The notes: generated by a model not told the origin, from the sequence alone. DNA of 64,000 nt from an uncultured Marvinbryantia sp. (GCF_905201705.1 NZ_CAJKOX010000003.1:89168-153167), one strand, 5' to 3'. Numbered from the stretch's first letter, positions 25,684 through 35,347 are shown. Numbers and translations are program-made.

Positions 25684-26697
25684 TCATCGAAGTCTTTCTG
25701 TCTCCTCATAAATGGAAAGGGCTCCTGAGATATTGATATTCTTTATATCCTCCTGTTCCGTAACCAGCACTGTTTCAATTTCTTCTTTTACATGCTTCTT
25801 TAGAATTTTTTCGAATAACCGCACACGCTCCTGCTGTCCAATAATAACGAACTTATCGCTTTCTGCAGGATTCACCCGGCGTGACAGGTCTATCATATTC
25901 ATGTCCTCCCAGATCAGCAGTGCCTGGATAAAAATATCTCTGTCCCTTGCGGAATATCCGCCCAGCACGTCCATGAAGCGCACAAGCATCGTACTTCTTG
26001 TATAGCCGCCTGCCGTCCAGGAAGCTTCCGCGAGGCAAATCAGATCATCCTCCGTATGCTGCATCGGTTTTTCATCGGCAATTAATGATTTCCCAATAGA
26101 AGAATTTTCTTTTATCATCTGATAATATTGCCCGCTCATCGTCGTATAGCTTGCAGCTATCTGTGCCCGCTCATTGATTTTAATCAGTTTCGAATGCGAA
26201 CTTAAAATGATGATATTAAAGGGCGGTTCAAAATAATTTTGATTTAAAACACCAATTGCCTGTGTCTCCTCTCCGCGCATAAAATCAAAATAAAAAAGCC
26301 GGTCTTTTGCGTTATCAAAAACAGAAATATCGTTTTTCAGTCCCCGGATATAGGTAACCGGTATTTTCGTGCCAGCCAGATCATCGTACACCGTCAATGC
26401 ATTCCGCGCAAGCTCCCTGCAGTCTGCCGGAACAGGAGCATGCGGCAGCTCCTCAAAACCCATTTCTGATGTAAGCATCCCGTACGCAATAATCCGCTCT
26501 ATATTATCTTCCGTGCGGTCAATTTCCGATAAGATCTGCCGGATGCTTCCCCATATGTCCATTTTAAGCTTTGTTTTATCATTTGACCTGGCGACGTCCT
26601 TAATGCCCATGTGAAGATATCGTTCGGCTATGCTTTTTTTGTCCTCAATAAAATAAATTTTTGTATTGGTCGTTCCACAATCCAGAATAATCTGCAT
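25684..26697 (-). CDS. 2-keto-3-deoxygalactonokinase-family kinase (DgoK-like)
   Basis: 337 residues, actin-like ASKHA fold: LDCGTTNTKIYFI at the start, GMLTSEMGF near 75, FMRGEETQAIGVL near 140 and ILSSHSKLIKIN near 165, which match DgoK (RGEETQ, GTHSKW). DgoK phosphorylates 2-keto-3-deoxygalactonate. Here the surrounding genes are not the usual dgo set, so the substrate may be another 2-keto-3-deoxy acid. Last gene of the ten-gene operon, 21 bases after the RraA gene, with GGAGGG before the ATG and a strong terminator behind it. Confidence 0.85.
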   Translation of the reverse strand: MQIILDCGTTNTKIYFIEDKKSIAERYLHMGIKDVARSNDKTKLKMDIWGSIRQILSEIDRTEDNIERIIAYGMLTSEMGFEELPHAPVPADCRELARNALTVYDDLAGTKIPVTYIRGLKNDISVFDNAKDRLFYFDFMRGEETQAIGVLNQNYFEPPFNIIILSSHSKLIKINERAQIAASYTTMSGQYYQMIKENSSIGKSLIADEKPMQHTEDDLICLAEASWTAGGYTRSTMLVRFMDVLGGYSARDRDIFIQALLIWEDMNMIDLSRRVNPAESDKFVIIGQQERVRLFEKILKKHVKEEIETVLVTEQEDIKNINISGALSIYEETERLR

Positions 26698-26718
26698 GAG
26701 TTCCCTCCAAAATAACTC

Positions 26719-27369
26719 CTATATTGCGCCAACAGCAGCATATACCTGTGCCAGACTTTCCCCTGCCTGCAGACCGGCGCGCACTTCATCCTCTTTTTTT
26801 ACCGTTGCCAGCGCCTGTTCTAAAACCTCTTCCACAATATCTTTGGGGATAATTACTACACCGTCAATGTCACCAAAAATATAATCGCCGGGATTTATGC
26901 TTACCCCGTCAAACAATACCGGTATCTGACACTCATTAATCTCACATCTGCCTTTTGAGGTTCTTGGATCCCTTCCCTTGTAAAATAACGGAAAATTCAT
27001 TTTCTTTAGCTGTTTTATATCTCTGGCAAAACCATCAAGCAGCACGCCCGCTCCTTTTCTTCCAAGAACACCATTTGCAAACAACTCCCCAAATACAGCG
27101 CACGTATATTCTCCCCTGTTTACCAGTACATATATCTCGTCTTCCCCCAACTGATCTACCACTTTACACTGTGCCGTCAGCGGTTCCTCCGGCATCGAAT
27201 ACACCTGTGTGCCAATACTGGTAAATGCCGGCCCAAATATAACCGAATCATCCGTTAAAGGCATAATATCCCCAGAAATCGCCTGATTGCGGTATCCCAT
27301 ATGATCTAAAACATCGCAGATTACCCCGCTGTAAAGAATACTTTTAATATCTTCCACCGTATATTTCAT
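26719..27369 (-). CDS. RraA-family protein (HMG/CHA aldolase-like)
   Basis: 216 residues with the RraA fold. GAGVLLDGFARDIKQL near residue 100 carries the Arg-Asp pair that binds substrate and metal in 4-hydroxy-4-methyl-2-oxoglutarate aldolases, and NPGDYIFGDIDGVVIIPK near 165 is typical of the family. These enzymes cleave or decarboxylate 4-hydroxy-2-keto diacids; some members only bind RNase E, which is unlikely in this setting. An in-frame ATG at 27489 lies inside the M24 gene; GGAG 6 bases before the ATG at 27369 decides the start. Confidence 0.85.
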   Translation of the reverse strand: MKYTVEDIKSILYSGVICDVLDHMGYRNQAISGDIMPLTDDSVIFGPAFTSIGTQVYSMPEEPLTAQCKVVDQLGEDEIYVLVNRGEYTCAVFGELFANGVLGRKGAGVLLDGFARDIKQLKKMNFPLFYKGRDPRTSKGRCEINECQIPVLFDGVSINPGDYIFGDIDGVVIIPKDIVEEVLEQALATVKKEDEVRAGLQAGESLAQVYAAVGAI

Positions 27370-27421
27370 GATCTTCTCCTGTATGATTTGCTTATCATTA
27401 TTATTACTTGTGCTTGTAAAC

Positions 27422-28642
27422 CTATTTTCCCCAATATATCGTTGACGGCGCCGTTGTAAACTGAATACAGCCAGTCTCCGTAATAACATAGCAGTCTTCT
27501 ATATTATATCCTGCGTTTACCGGAGCGTCTTTCCACCCCGAATAAGGTGTTTCCAGCGTCAGCACCATGCCAGGCTCCAGTATCTCGTCATTGTTCTTCG
27601 TAAACATGGGTGTTTCACATATCTGCGTGGAAACACCTATCGCATGTCCTACATTTCCGCGCGGATAGTAAGGAATAAGCTCCGACTGTTCCACCTGGTT
27701 TCTCACCGCCTGATAAACCTCCGAGAATTTCACACCCGGCTTTAGCATGGAAGCGCCTGTCCGATTAGCCCGGTACAATATGTCGTAAATTCTTTCTGCT
27801 TTATCAGACACTCTTCCTATTCCCAGAGTCCTTGCTATGTCAGAGGTGTAACCGCAATACCGGAAGCCGGCGTCAAACTTAATTACATCGCCATTTTGTA
27901 ATTTATAATCTCTCGGTATCGTTCCAAGTCCTATAAATTTTCCGACAGCCGGAATAAACTGATCATCTGAAACTGCGCAGTCCGGATCATTTTCCCAGGT
28001 ATACTTTTTAAAACGGCGGTTAATTTCAATGGCATTCATTCCCTCTTTTAAATCCGCCGCAACCAGATTCCATGCCTTTTCGGTCAGACGTACCGCAGAT
28101 GCCAGTGTTTCTATTTCCCATGAGGTTTTTATTCTTCTGGCACTCATTATAATGCTTTCCGCATTTATCAGCTCTGCATCATACTGCTGCAGCTCTGTCC
28201 ATAATCCATGCGAAAGAAACATCATTTCCGTTGCTATGACAGGATGCTTCTCCGAACGGAAAATCATGCCCATTGCCAGCTTCAGCGCGGCATATATGTC
28301 AGTTGTTTTATCGCTTCTGGACAGTACACTGCCATCATCAATGAACGCGCCGGACAAATATGCCTTTACCGCAATTCCTTCTGTCGTTGTCTGTGCATTA
28401 TCCTCTTCCAGATTATTGACAATCAGAGTAATCCTGCCCTGCCGCGGCACAACCGCAATCGTATCCCCGACCATATTACCATACTGGTATGCAAAATTAC
28501 TGCGAAATCCCGTGGCATAAAATATATTATCACAGCGTACGAGAAGCAAATAGTCAGCACCTTCTTTTGCCATTGCACGTTGTATTTTCTGCTGAATTAA
28601 TTCCTGTTCACGGCCTTTCAGGAGCCGGTGAATACATTTCAT
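27422..28642 (-). CDS. M24-family metallopeptidase-fold protein (Xaa-Pro peptidase/creatinase type)
   Basis: This 406-residue pita-bread-fold protein retains all five metal ligands of the M24 family: Asp in VIKFDAGF, Asp in YTSDIARTLG, His in NVGHAIG, Glu in LTLETPY and Glu in YNIEDCYVI. The N-terminal creatinase-like domain covers about 1-170. Members cleave Xaa-Pro peptides, creatine or related C-N bonds, so it is either a peptidase or a hydrolase of an amide-linked substrate imported by the Liv transporter. Its ribosome site GGGAGG is formed by the last codons of livF. Confidence 0.87.
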   Translation of the reverse strand: MKCIHRLLKGREQELIQQKIQRAMAKEGADYLLLVRCDNIFYATGFRSNFAYQYGNMVGDTIAVVPRQGRITLIVNNLEEDNAQTTTEGIAVKAYLSGAFIDDGSVLSRSDKTTDIYAALKLAMGMIFRSEKHPVIATEMMFLSHGLWTELQQYDAELINAESIIMSARRIKTSWEIETLASAVRLTEKAWNLVAADLKEGMNAIEINRRFKKYTWENDPDCAVSDDQFIPAVGKFIGLGTIPRDYKLQNGDVIKFDAGFRYCGYTSDIARTLGIGRVSDKAERIYDILYRANRTGASMLKPGVKFSEVYQAVRNQVEQSELIPYYPRGNVGHAIGVSTQICETPMFTKNNDEILEPGMVLTLETPYSGWKDAPVNAGYNIEDCYVITETGCIQFTTAPSTIYWGK

Positions 28643-28648
28643 AAATCA

Positions 28649-29359
28649 TCATCCTCCCAGATAGCTCTTTTTTATCTCATCACTGGCCTGTAACTCTTTA
28701 CTGGTTCCACTTAAAACAATATGACCGTTTTCCAGAACATAACATTTTCTGGAGATTTCCAGTGCTACAAATGCATTTTGTTCTACTAATAATATCGGCA
28801 GATGCTTTTCATCACTTATCTTCTTAATAATAGCAAACATCTCATCTACAATAATCGGTGCCAGCCCCATAGAAGGTTCATCCAGCATCAGAAGCTTCGG
28901 ATCTGCCATCAGTCCCCGTCCTATCGCAAGCATCTGCTGCTCTCCGCCAGACAATGTTCCGCCCGGCTGCTTTCTTCTTTCCCTTAATCTCGGAAAGATA
29001 TCAAAAACCTCTTCCATATCATCCAGCAATTGCTTCCGGCTTATTTTTCTGGAATAAGCTCCCATTTCGAGATTATCCTGCACAGTCATTTTAGCAAGAA
29101 TTTTTCTGCCTTCCGGTACATATACCACTCCTTCATGCACAATTTTATGGGAAGGCAGCTTCTCCAGGTGTACTCCGTTAAAAATCACTTCTCCGCTCTG
29201 CGGATGGCATAAACCTATGATAGATTTCATAAGAGAGGATTTCCCGGCTCCGTTTGCTCCAATAATGGATACTATTTCCTCTTCTCCAATTTCAATGTAA
29301 ACATCGTATAAAGCCTGAATCGGTCCATAAAATGTATTTATCTTATTTACGCTAAGCAT
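28649..29359 (-). CDS. livF: Liv-type ABC transporter ATPase
   Basis: 236 residues: Walker A GANGAGKSS near residue 34, Q-loop, signature LSGGEQQMLAIGRGL near 140, Walker B LLMLDEPSMGL near 160 and the H-loop Gln (LVEQNAF) near 195, as in LivF. One of two cytoplasmic ATPases that power the permease pair LivH-LivM. Its ATG overlaps the livG stop codon by one base (TAATG), indicating coupled translation. Confidence 0.93.
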   Translation of the reverse strand: MLSVNKINTFYGPIQALYDVYIEIGEEEIVSIIGANGAGKSSLMKSIIGLCHPQSGEVIFNGVHLEKLPSHKIVHEGVVYVPEGRKILAKMTVQDNLEMGAYSRKISRKQLLDDMEEVFDIFPRLRERRKQPGGTLSGGEQQMLAIGRGLMADPKLLMLDEPSMGLAPIIVDEMFAIIKKISDEKHLPILLVEQNAFVALEISRKCYVLENGHIVLSGTSKELQASDEIKKSYLGG

Positions 29360-30144
29360 TACTTATCCTCCAGATTTATCTTTTTATAGTTTGCACCAAG
29401 ATACGCCTCTATTACGTGAGGATTATTTTGAATTTCGTCCGGTGAGCCTTCCGCTATTTTGGATCCAAAATTAATTACAGTAATCCAGTCGCATGTATGC
29501 ATAATAACATCCATGTTATGTTCGATAATCAATATTATGACGCCGTCACTCTGTATTTTCAAAAGCAGCTTAACCAGTTCCTGACGCTCGTTCGGGTTTA
29601 ATCCGGTAGCCGGTTCATCCAGCAAAAGCAATTTCGGCTCACCCATTAAAGCTCTGGCTATCTCTATCAACTTCTGCTGTCCATACGGCAGATCTCTTAC
29701 CGATTTATCTGCAAGATGAGCTAATCCGATATACTCCAGCTTGCTATAAGCCTTTTCAGCCAGAAGAGCCTCTTCTCGTCTTGCTGCAAATGGATTCGCC
29801 AGATACCGCATAATTCCCTGGTCGTCTCCTTCACCGCCCATCATTACGTTTTCCAGTACAGTAGATCTCCAAAACAACTTCAGATTCTGAAAGGTTCTGC
29901 GTATTCCGGTACGTGCCACCTGAAATTCCTTTAAGGGAGTAATATCCTGACCCTTCAAAACAATTCTTCCGGAGGTTGGCTGTAATGCCCCGCTTATAAG
30001 ATTCAAGGTCGTCGTCTTTCCCGATCCATTTGGTCCGATCAATGCATTAATACAATTATCTTTTACGATCAGATCAAGATTATTAACCGCAACAAGACCG
30101 CCGAATCTTTTTTCCAGATGTTCTGTCTGCAAAATCACACCCAT
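29359..30144 (-). CDS. livG: Liv-type ABC transporter ATPase
   Basis: 261 residues: Walker A GPNGSGKTT near 38, the LivG-type RTFQNLKLF segment near 85, signature region RDLPYGQQKLIEIARAL near 150 and Walker B LLLDEPATGLNP near 175. The signature motif is the family's LPYGQQ variant rather than LSGGQ. A GTG at 30159 is in frame, but GGAGG lies 7 bases before the ATG at 30144, which comes one base after the livM stop. Confidence 0.93.
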   Translation of the reverse strand: MGVILQTEHLEKRFGGLVAVNNLDLIVKDNCINALIGPNGSGKTTTLNLISGALQPTSGRIVLKGQDITPLKEFQVARTGIRRTFQNLKLFWRSTVLENVMMGGEGDDQGIMRYLANPFAARREEALLAEKAYSKLEYIGLAHLADKSVRDLPYGQQKLIEIARALMGEPKLLLLDEPATGLNPNERQELVKLLLKIQSDGVIILIIEHNMDVIMHTCDWITVINFGSKIAEGSPDEIQNNPHVIEAYLGANYKKINLEDK

Positions 30145-30145
30145 G

Positions 30146-31117
30146 TCATTGTCCTCCACAAGAATTATTCCTTTTTACTATTTTCCCAATGACCCTGTCT
30201 TTAAGGGAGACAATTCCATTCGGTACGAAAATAATAAAAAGAAGCATACCGGTACTAAAAACAAGCCAGTAATAATCGCCCAGAAAGCGCAGCGCTTCCG
30301 GAACGATCACAACGATCACCGCTCCAAAAACCGAGCCTGAAACTGTTCCAATTCCGCCAAGCATCAGCATCATAAAAAATTTAACCATGAAATCAAAGTC
30401 AAACATATCCGGGCTGATGTATCCCATCAGATGTGCAAACATCGCTCCTGCCACCGAGCCAAATACAGCGCATAGCGTAAATGCAGTTATTTTAGTCTTT
30501 GCAATATCAATTCCGCAGGAAGGCACGCCATCTTCATTATCCCGTATTGCTTTAAATGCTCTTCCCCATCTGCCGCTGAATATAATGTTTGACAGAAATA
30601 TGGCAAATAAACATATTGCAAAATACAGATAAAAAACTTGTCCCTCATTTGTAAGCGTATATCCGAAAACTGAAAAATGTGGAATATTCCGCAGCCCGGT
30701 AGAGCCATTTGTCAGCCCGACCATATTGTTTGCAAGCAGCCGCACAATTTCCCCAAACATCATTGTTGACAATGCCAGATAAATACCTTTCACGCGAAGA
30801 CTCGGACGTCCGAGAAGATTTCCGATAAAAATTCCCATTGGTATAGCTGCAAGAATGCCCACAAACGGTGAAACCCCGGTTCTCAGCGTAAGGATCGCAG
30901 AAGTATAGGCACCCAGAGAAAATATTCCTGCCATTCCCATATTGCTTTCGCCGGTGAGACCCGTAATATAATTCAGACCCAGAATTGCAATGATAAAAAC
31001 AAGGATTTCGTCAACCAGCGTAATCATATAACGATTCTTGATTACTACCGGGATAAATAATAAAGCAACAATTAATAAAATATACAGTAACATACTTTTC
31101 TTACTTGTTTTTCTCAT
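30146..31117 (-). CDS. livM: Liv-type ABC transporter permease
   Basis: This 323-residue inner-membrane permease has about ten helices, with LNYITGLTGESNMGMAGIFS near residue 50 and the cytoplasmic coupling loop GRAFKAIRDNEDGVPSCGID near 200, where the LivM consensus is R-A-x-R-D-N-E. GGAG precedes the ATG at 31117, whose first codons overlap the end of livH by 17 bases. It forms the channel with LivH. Confidence 0.93.
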   Translation of the reverse strand: MRKTSKKSMLLYILLIVALLFIPVVIKNRYMITLVDEILVFIIAILGLNYITGLTGESNMGMAGIFSLGAYTSAILTLRTGVSPFVGILAAIPMGIFIGNLLGRPSLRVKGIYLALSTMMFGEIVRLLANNMVGLTNGSTGLRNIPHFSVFGYTLTNEGQVFYLYFAICLFAIFLSNIIFSGRWGRAFKAIRDNEDGVPSCGIDIAKTKITAFTLCAVFGSVAGAMFAHLMGYISPDMFDFDFMVKFFMMLMLGGIGTVSGSVFGAVIVVIVPEALRFLGDYYWLVFSTGMLLFIIFVPNGIVSLKDRVIGKIVKRNNSCGGQ

Positions 31118-32048
31118 TATTTTTCTCCTTTCCCAGACAGTAATCTTTGACAATCGCTATGACATTCCGCTTTTTCTTTTTACTGACAAGACCGGCAATT
31201 CCACCCGGATTGATGATCAGAAAACAAATTAATATAACAAACGATACCACGTCCTTGTATGTGGACGGTCCGATCAATACATACAGGTTTTCAATGATAC
31301 CGATAAGCAGTCCGCCGACAACTGCACCGCCCATTGTACCGAACCCGCCAACGACACCGGCGCTGAATCCCTTCATGGCAATGGTCCCGGACATAGACGC
31401 ATTGATAGAAAACAGCGGAATGACCAGCATACCGATCCAGCCGCAGAGCATAGAGCTGATACCTACTGAAATAGCGATATTTTTGTTTACATCAATTCCC
31501 ATTAAAGCCGCTACTTCCTTATCCTGAGAAACACAGGTCAGTCCCTTTCCCAGCTTCGTCTTTTTAAAGAAGAGGTTCTGGACAATCAGCAAAATGACAG
31601 AAATTATAATAATGATGATATTTACTCTCGGTATAATAATTGTTCCCATTGAAAACGTTCCAACCAACCACTTCGGAACGGTAAACGGTGCGGGACCCCA
31701 GATAATACGAATAGATTCTCTCATGATAATGGAAAGCATCAGGGTTCCGGTAACAGCATATATCCTTGTAGGCATTTTGCTTAAAGGCATAAATATCACC
31801 TTTGAAACAACCACTCCATATAAAAACATAGCAACTGTTGTTCCGATCACGCACAGTACAAAATTATTGCCAAATAAAACATACATCGTTCCGCCGAAGA
31901 AATATGCCCCTAATGTAATAAATTTATCATGTGCAAAATTTACAAGTCCTGTAGAATTCCATATTAAGGTATATTCAATAGCAACCAGGCAATAGATAAA
32001 ACCCATTGCGATTCCCGTAACTAATAATTGTGCCAATGTACTTATCAT
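31101..32048 (-). CDS. livH: Liv-type ABC transporter permease
   Basis: A 315-residue membrane protein with about eight helices: GIAMGFIYCLVAIEYTLIW near the start, VNFAHDKFITLGAYF near 36 (the LivH NFAHGE-like motif), and the coupling loop KGLTCVSQDKEVAALMGID near 195. The coupling-loop region is where LivH proteins carry R-A-x-A-x-D-x-x-x-A-x-x-M-G; here the first residues read LTCVSQDKE, a small variation. Encoded 59 bases after the binding-protein gene. Confidence 0.93.
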   Translation of the reverse strand: MISTLAQLLVTGIAMGFIYCLVAIEYTLIWNSTGLVNFAHDKFITLGAYFFGGTMYVLFGNNFVLCVIGTTVAMFLYGVVVSKVIFMPLSKMPTRIYAVTGTLMLSIIMRESIRIIWGPAPFTVPKWLVGTFSMGTIIIPRVNIIIIIISVILLIVQNLFFKKTKLGKGLTCVSQDKEVAALMGIDVNKNIAISVGISSMLCGWIGMLVIPLFSINASMSGTIAMKGFSAGVVGGFGTMGGAVVGGLLIGIIENLYVLIGPSTYKDVVSFVILICFLIINPGGIAGLVSKKKKRNVIAIVKDYCLGKEKNNEKNK

Positions 32049-32107
32049 TCATTTGTACCCCGATTTCTTAAATGCAGGCGGGCAATCCCACCTGCACCCT
32101 ATTTTGA

Positions 32108-33253
32108 TCAATATTCAGTAATAACTGTAATTGCCTGCGCTTCCTTTCCGTTGTTCTGTGCAACGATTACTTTGTGAACCATGTCATTGTACTCATCCGC
32201 ATATAACTTTCCCTGGTTTCCTTCAATTGAAATATTGGGAATTGCATCAGCAATAGCCTGCCTGTCAGCGCTCCCTGCTTCTTCAATCGCCGCTGCGAGC
32301 ATATATACCGCATCATAGTACTCGAAGGAGCTATTTTCCGGCTCGTCGCCATTGTAGCGTTCTTTAAACCTGTTCACAAATTCTGCATTATTTTCATCGG
32401 TAATAACGAAATCTGTTACCGCATAGGTTCCGTCACATATACTCTCATCCAGTGCCTCATAATAAGCTATACTCGTAAAAGTAGCTCCTCCGATAACCGG
32501 CAGGTCAATGCCAAGCTCGCGGATCTGTCTTGTAATAATTGCGGCTTCCGCCGGATAGCACCAGATGATGATCGCATCCGCCCCCGAATTCTTAACATTC
32601 AGGATCTGGCCGGTCATATCAACATCTCCAGGGCTATGCGCTTCCGCAGCCGCAAGCTTCATACCCTGTTCTGCAAGATACTCTTCTATAATTCCTTTTG
32701 CACCTATACCAAGATCCACGTTATTGTAAAGCAATGCTATATTCGTCGCTCCCAGATCTTCCACCAGATATCTGGCTGCAGCAGCGGCATTCAGGCGGTC
32801 AGATGAACGTGTTCTGTAAATATAGGGATTATCTAATTCACTGATGCTCAGCGCCGTACCGCCGACAAATGCCGGCATTGTATAATCCCTCATTGTCTGA
32901 TCAACTGCAAGCACACTATTGGTCATATGCGGCCCAAGCATGGCCACAACGTCCTTGTTTTCGCCCATCTTTTTCGCAACAACTAACGACATGTCTGCAT
33001 CACCCTGGTCATCCTCAACAACAACCTCCAGGTTCCGTCCAAGAACGCCGCCCGCACTGTTAATCTCGTCAATCGCCATATTAACGCTCTTGACCACACG
33101 GTCTCCCTCCAGAGCAAGGCTGCCAGTCAGACCAATAGACAGACCAAAGACAATGTTGCCATCACCTGCCTCTTCCGCTGCAGCTGCCATGCCCGTGCCC
33201 AGGATTCCAATCGCCAGACTTCCCGCCAGTAACTTTGCTAATGCTTTCTTCAT
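32108..33253 (-). CDS. livK: Liv-type ABC transporter substrate-binding protein
   Basis: This 381-residue periplasmic-binding type 1 protein starts FGLSIGLTGSLALEGDRVVK after the signal peptide and contains VLGRNLEVVVEDDQGDADM near 75 and a ligand-site region YRTRSSDRLNAAAAAR near 150. Family members bind branched-chain amino acids, amides, urea or aromatic acids. The signal peptide ends LGTGMAAAAEEA, so a type I cleavage site is present, but no lipobox cysteine is seen, which is unusual for a Gram-positive binding protein. GGAGG is well spaced for the ATG at 33253, not for the one two codons earlier. Confidence 0.92.
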   Translation of the reverse strand: MKKALAKLLAGSLAIGILGTGMAAAAEEAGDGNIVFGLSIGLTGSLALEGDRVVKSVNMAIDEINSAGGVLGRNLEVVVEDDQGDADMSLVVAKKMGENKDVVAMLGPHMTNSVLAVDQTMRDYTMPAFVGGTALSISELDNPYIYRTRSSDRLNAAAAARYLVEDLGATNIALLYNNVDLGIGAKGIIEEYLAEQGMKLAAAEAHSPGDVDMTGQILNVKNSGADAIIIWCYPAEAAIITRQIRELGIDLPVIGGATFTSIAYYEALDESICDGTYAVTDFVITDENNAEFVNRFKERYNGDEPENSSFEYYDAVYMLAAAIEEAGSADRQAIADAIPNISIEGNQGKLYADEYNDMVHKVIVAQNNGKEAQAITVITEY

Positions 33254-33295
33254 TTTCATTTCCTCCCTTTTGGTTATTATTTAATGCGTGTTACT

Positions 33296-34459
33296 TCACA
33301 CACAATAATCATTTTTTACTGCCGCCCTTTTCAGCCTTTCCATTGCTTCAATAATCTGAGTTTTCGCGCAGGCAATATTTATACGGATAAATCCTCTTCC
33401 GGCTTCCCCAAACAGCTCTCCCTCGTCAAAATAAACTCCCGCTTCTTTTGTTAAAAATTCATGCAGCTTATCATCCGGGATTTTAAGCTTTTTTATATCA
33501 ATCCACGCAAGATATGTGCCCTCCAGCGGATACACTGTAACATTTGGGAATTCCTTTTCGGTAAACTCTTTTAATGCACAGTAATTGCTCTTTATTACCC
33601 GGCAGAGACTCTCCACATAATCATCCCCATATCGGTATGCCGTCTCACATGCGATGTAAGAAAACAGATTCTGTGAATACATGCCGCAGGCATCCAGATG
33701 ATCCAGATATTTTCCCCGCATTTCCTCATTTTTTATAATTACATTCGCACATTTTAATCCCGCAAGATTAAATGTCTTATTCGGTCCGGTAAGAACAATG
33801 CTGTTTTCTGCGCACTCTGGCGCCGCTGCAACAAACGGCGTATGCTTTCCCTCCAGAATAAAATCGCTGTGTACTTCATCACAGATAACCAGTACGTGGT
33901 GTTTCGCACAGATAGCCCCCAGCTTTTTCAGTTCCTGTTCTGTAAACACTCTTCCCACAGGATTATGAGGATTGCATAGTATAAATGTTTTTATATTATT
34001 TTCTGTGATCGTCCTCTCAAAATCCTCATAATCGATCATATAATGTCCGCCGTGATCAACCAGATCACTGCTGACCACAACCCGTTTATTTTCTTCTATC
34101 GCCTCTCTGAAAACATAATACACCGGTTCCTGAATCAATATCTTATCACCGGGGCTGGTAAATGTCTGAATAGCCATTTTTGCTGCCGCAACATTTCCAG
34201 GAGCCTGTACAATCCATTCCTCATTTATCTGCCAGCCAAACCGGCGCAGCATCCACCCGCAAACGGTTTTTCTATATTCCTTCCCTTCTATACTATACCC
34301 ATAGGCTCCATGTCCCGCCCGTTTCTGAAGCGCCATTATTATTTCGGGAAGTGTTTCAAATTCCATGTCTGCTACCCACATAGGCAGAACACGCTCATCA
34401 TCCAATCCATCCCACTTCAGGCAGTCTGTGTTTCTTCGGTCTAAAACATTGATCTCCAT
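33296..34459 (-). CDS. PLP-dependent enzyme, PatB/MalY type (C-S lyase or aminotransferase)
   Basis: 387 residues, fold-type I PLP enzyme: LPMWVADMEFETLP near residue 24 is the PatB/MalY hallmark, with CNPHNPVGRVF near 163, CDEVHSDFIL near 195 and the PLP lysine in GPNKTFNLAGLK near 228. PatB/MalY enzymes cleave C-S bonds of cystathionine and cysteine conjugates, and some act as aminotransferases. In this operon it may release a 2-keto acid from an imported amino acid for the aldolases. Its ATG directly follows the stop codon of the DapA-family gene. Confidence 0.9.
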   Translation of the reverse strand: MEINVLDRRNTDCLKWDGLDDERVLPMWVADMEFETLPEIIMALQKRAGHGAYGYSIEGKEYRKTVCGWMLRRFGWQINEEWIVQAPGNVAAAKMAIQTFTSPGDKILIQEPVYYVFREAIEENKRVVVSSDLVDHGGHYMIDYEDFERTITENNIKTFILCNPHNPVGRVFTEQELKKLGAICAKHHVLVICDEVHSDFILEGKHTPFVAAAPECAENSIVLTGPNKTFNLAGLKCANVIIKNEEMRGKYLDHLDACGMYSQNLFSYIACETAYRYGDDYVESLCRVIKSNYCALKEFTEKEFPNVTVYPLEGTYLAWIDIKKLKIPDDKLHEFLTKEAGVYFDEGELFGEAGRGFIRINIACAKTQIIEAMERLKRAAVKNDYCV

Positions 34460-35347
34460 TTAAAGAACCCCAATCTCTTTCAGTTTTTTCCTAATATCCT
34501 CTTTCTGCTCCAGGGTCGAAGCATTAAATGGTTTTCTCGGATACGCTCTCATAATGCCTCTCAATTCCAGGAAAGCATATATTGCTAACTGTGTTGAACC
34601 AGCCAGATACATGATATCCCGTATCTTGTTAATCTCCATCTGTATCTCAAGGCATTTTTCATACTCTCCGTTTTGTGATGTTTCAAACATCTCCATACAC
34701 AATTCCGGAAAGGCATTCCCAAGTCCCGGAATAAAAGCTTTCGCTCCATACATACTTGCCGGAAGCCACAACGCTTCTGTACCCAGAGCCAGGTCAAAAT
34801 CCGTATTCCGGAATGCTCTCATTAAATCTGCAAACTCCATAAGGTCGAAGGATGCCGCCTTACACCCTGCCACACCAATTTTCTGCAATTTCTGCATGGT
34901 ATTAATCGAGACAGAATACCCGCTGAATTTCGGATTATTATAAATGTAAAACGGGAAATCTCTCCCGACCGCATCTATAACGTCCTTATAATATGTAACA
35001 ACATCATCCTCTCCATAATGATAGTAAAAAGGCGCTACCGCAGAAGCTGCATTTACCCCTGCATCCTTCGCATAGTTTGTGAGTTCTATGGTATCTTTAG
35101 TCGTGATGCATCCTGTCTGTGCAACAATCTGCAGCTCTTTTTTCTCCTCCATTACAATATCAATGACTTTCTTTTTCTCCTCAACCGACATCAGCGGCCC
35201 TGATCCATACGATCCGCAGATAAAGACGCCATTCACCTTCCCATTCAAAAAGCGAACTAACGTTCTGATACCCTCTTCATCCAGATTTCCGTCCTTTTTA
35301 AACGGCGTGAGCATTGGCGGAATAACACCATACATTCTGTATTTCAT
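34460..35347 (-). CDS. DapA-family (DHDPS/NAL superfamily) aldolase
   Basis: 295 residues, class I aldolase barrel. The Schiff-base lysine is Lys163 in GCKAAS and the catalytic tyrosine is Tyr136 in YIYNNP. The usual GTTGE motif is replaced by GSYGSG (residues 45-50), so this is not a dihydrodipicolinate synthase. Related enzymes cleave 2-keto-3-deoxy sugar acids, 4-hydroxy-2-oxo acids or sialic acid to pyruvate plus an aldehyde. First gene of the ten-gene operon, next to a consensus promoter. GAGGG and AAGGG both precede the ATG. Confidence 0.88.
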   Translation of the reverse strand: MKYRMYGVIPPMLTPFKKDGNLDEEGIRTLVRFLNGKVNGVFICGSYGSGPLMSVEEKKKVIDIVMEEKKELQIVAQTGCITTKDTIELTNYAKDAGVNAASAVAPFYYHYGEDDVVTYYKDVIDAVGRDFPFYIYNNPKFSGYSVSINTMQKLQKIGVAGCKAASFDLMEFADLMRAFRNTDFDLALGTEALWLPASMYGAKAFIPGLGNAFPELCMEMFETSQNGEYEKCLEIQMEINKIRDIMYLAGSTQLAIYAFLELRGIMRAYPRKPFNASTLEQKEDIRKKLKEIGVL

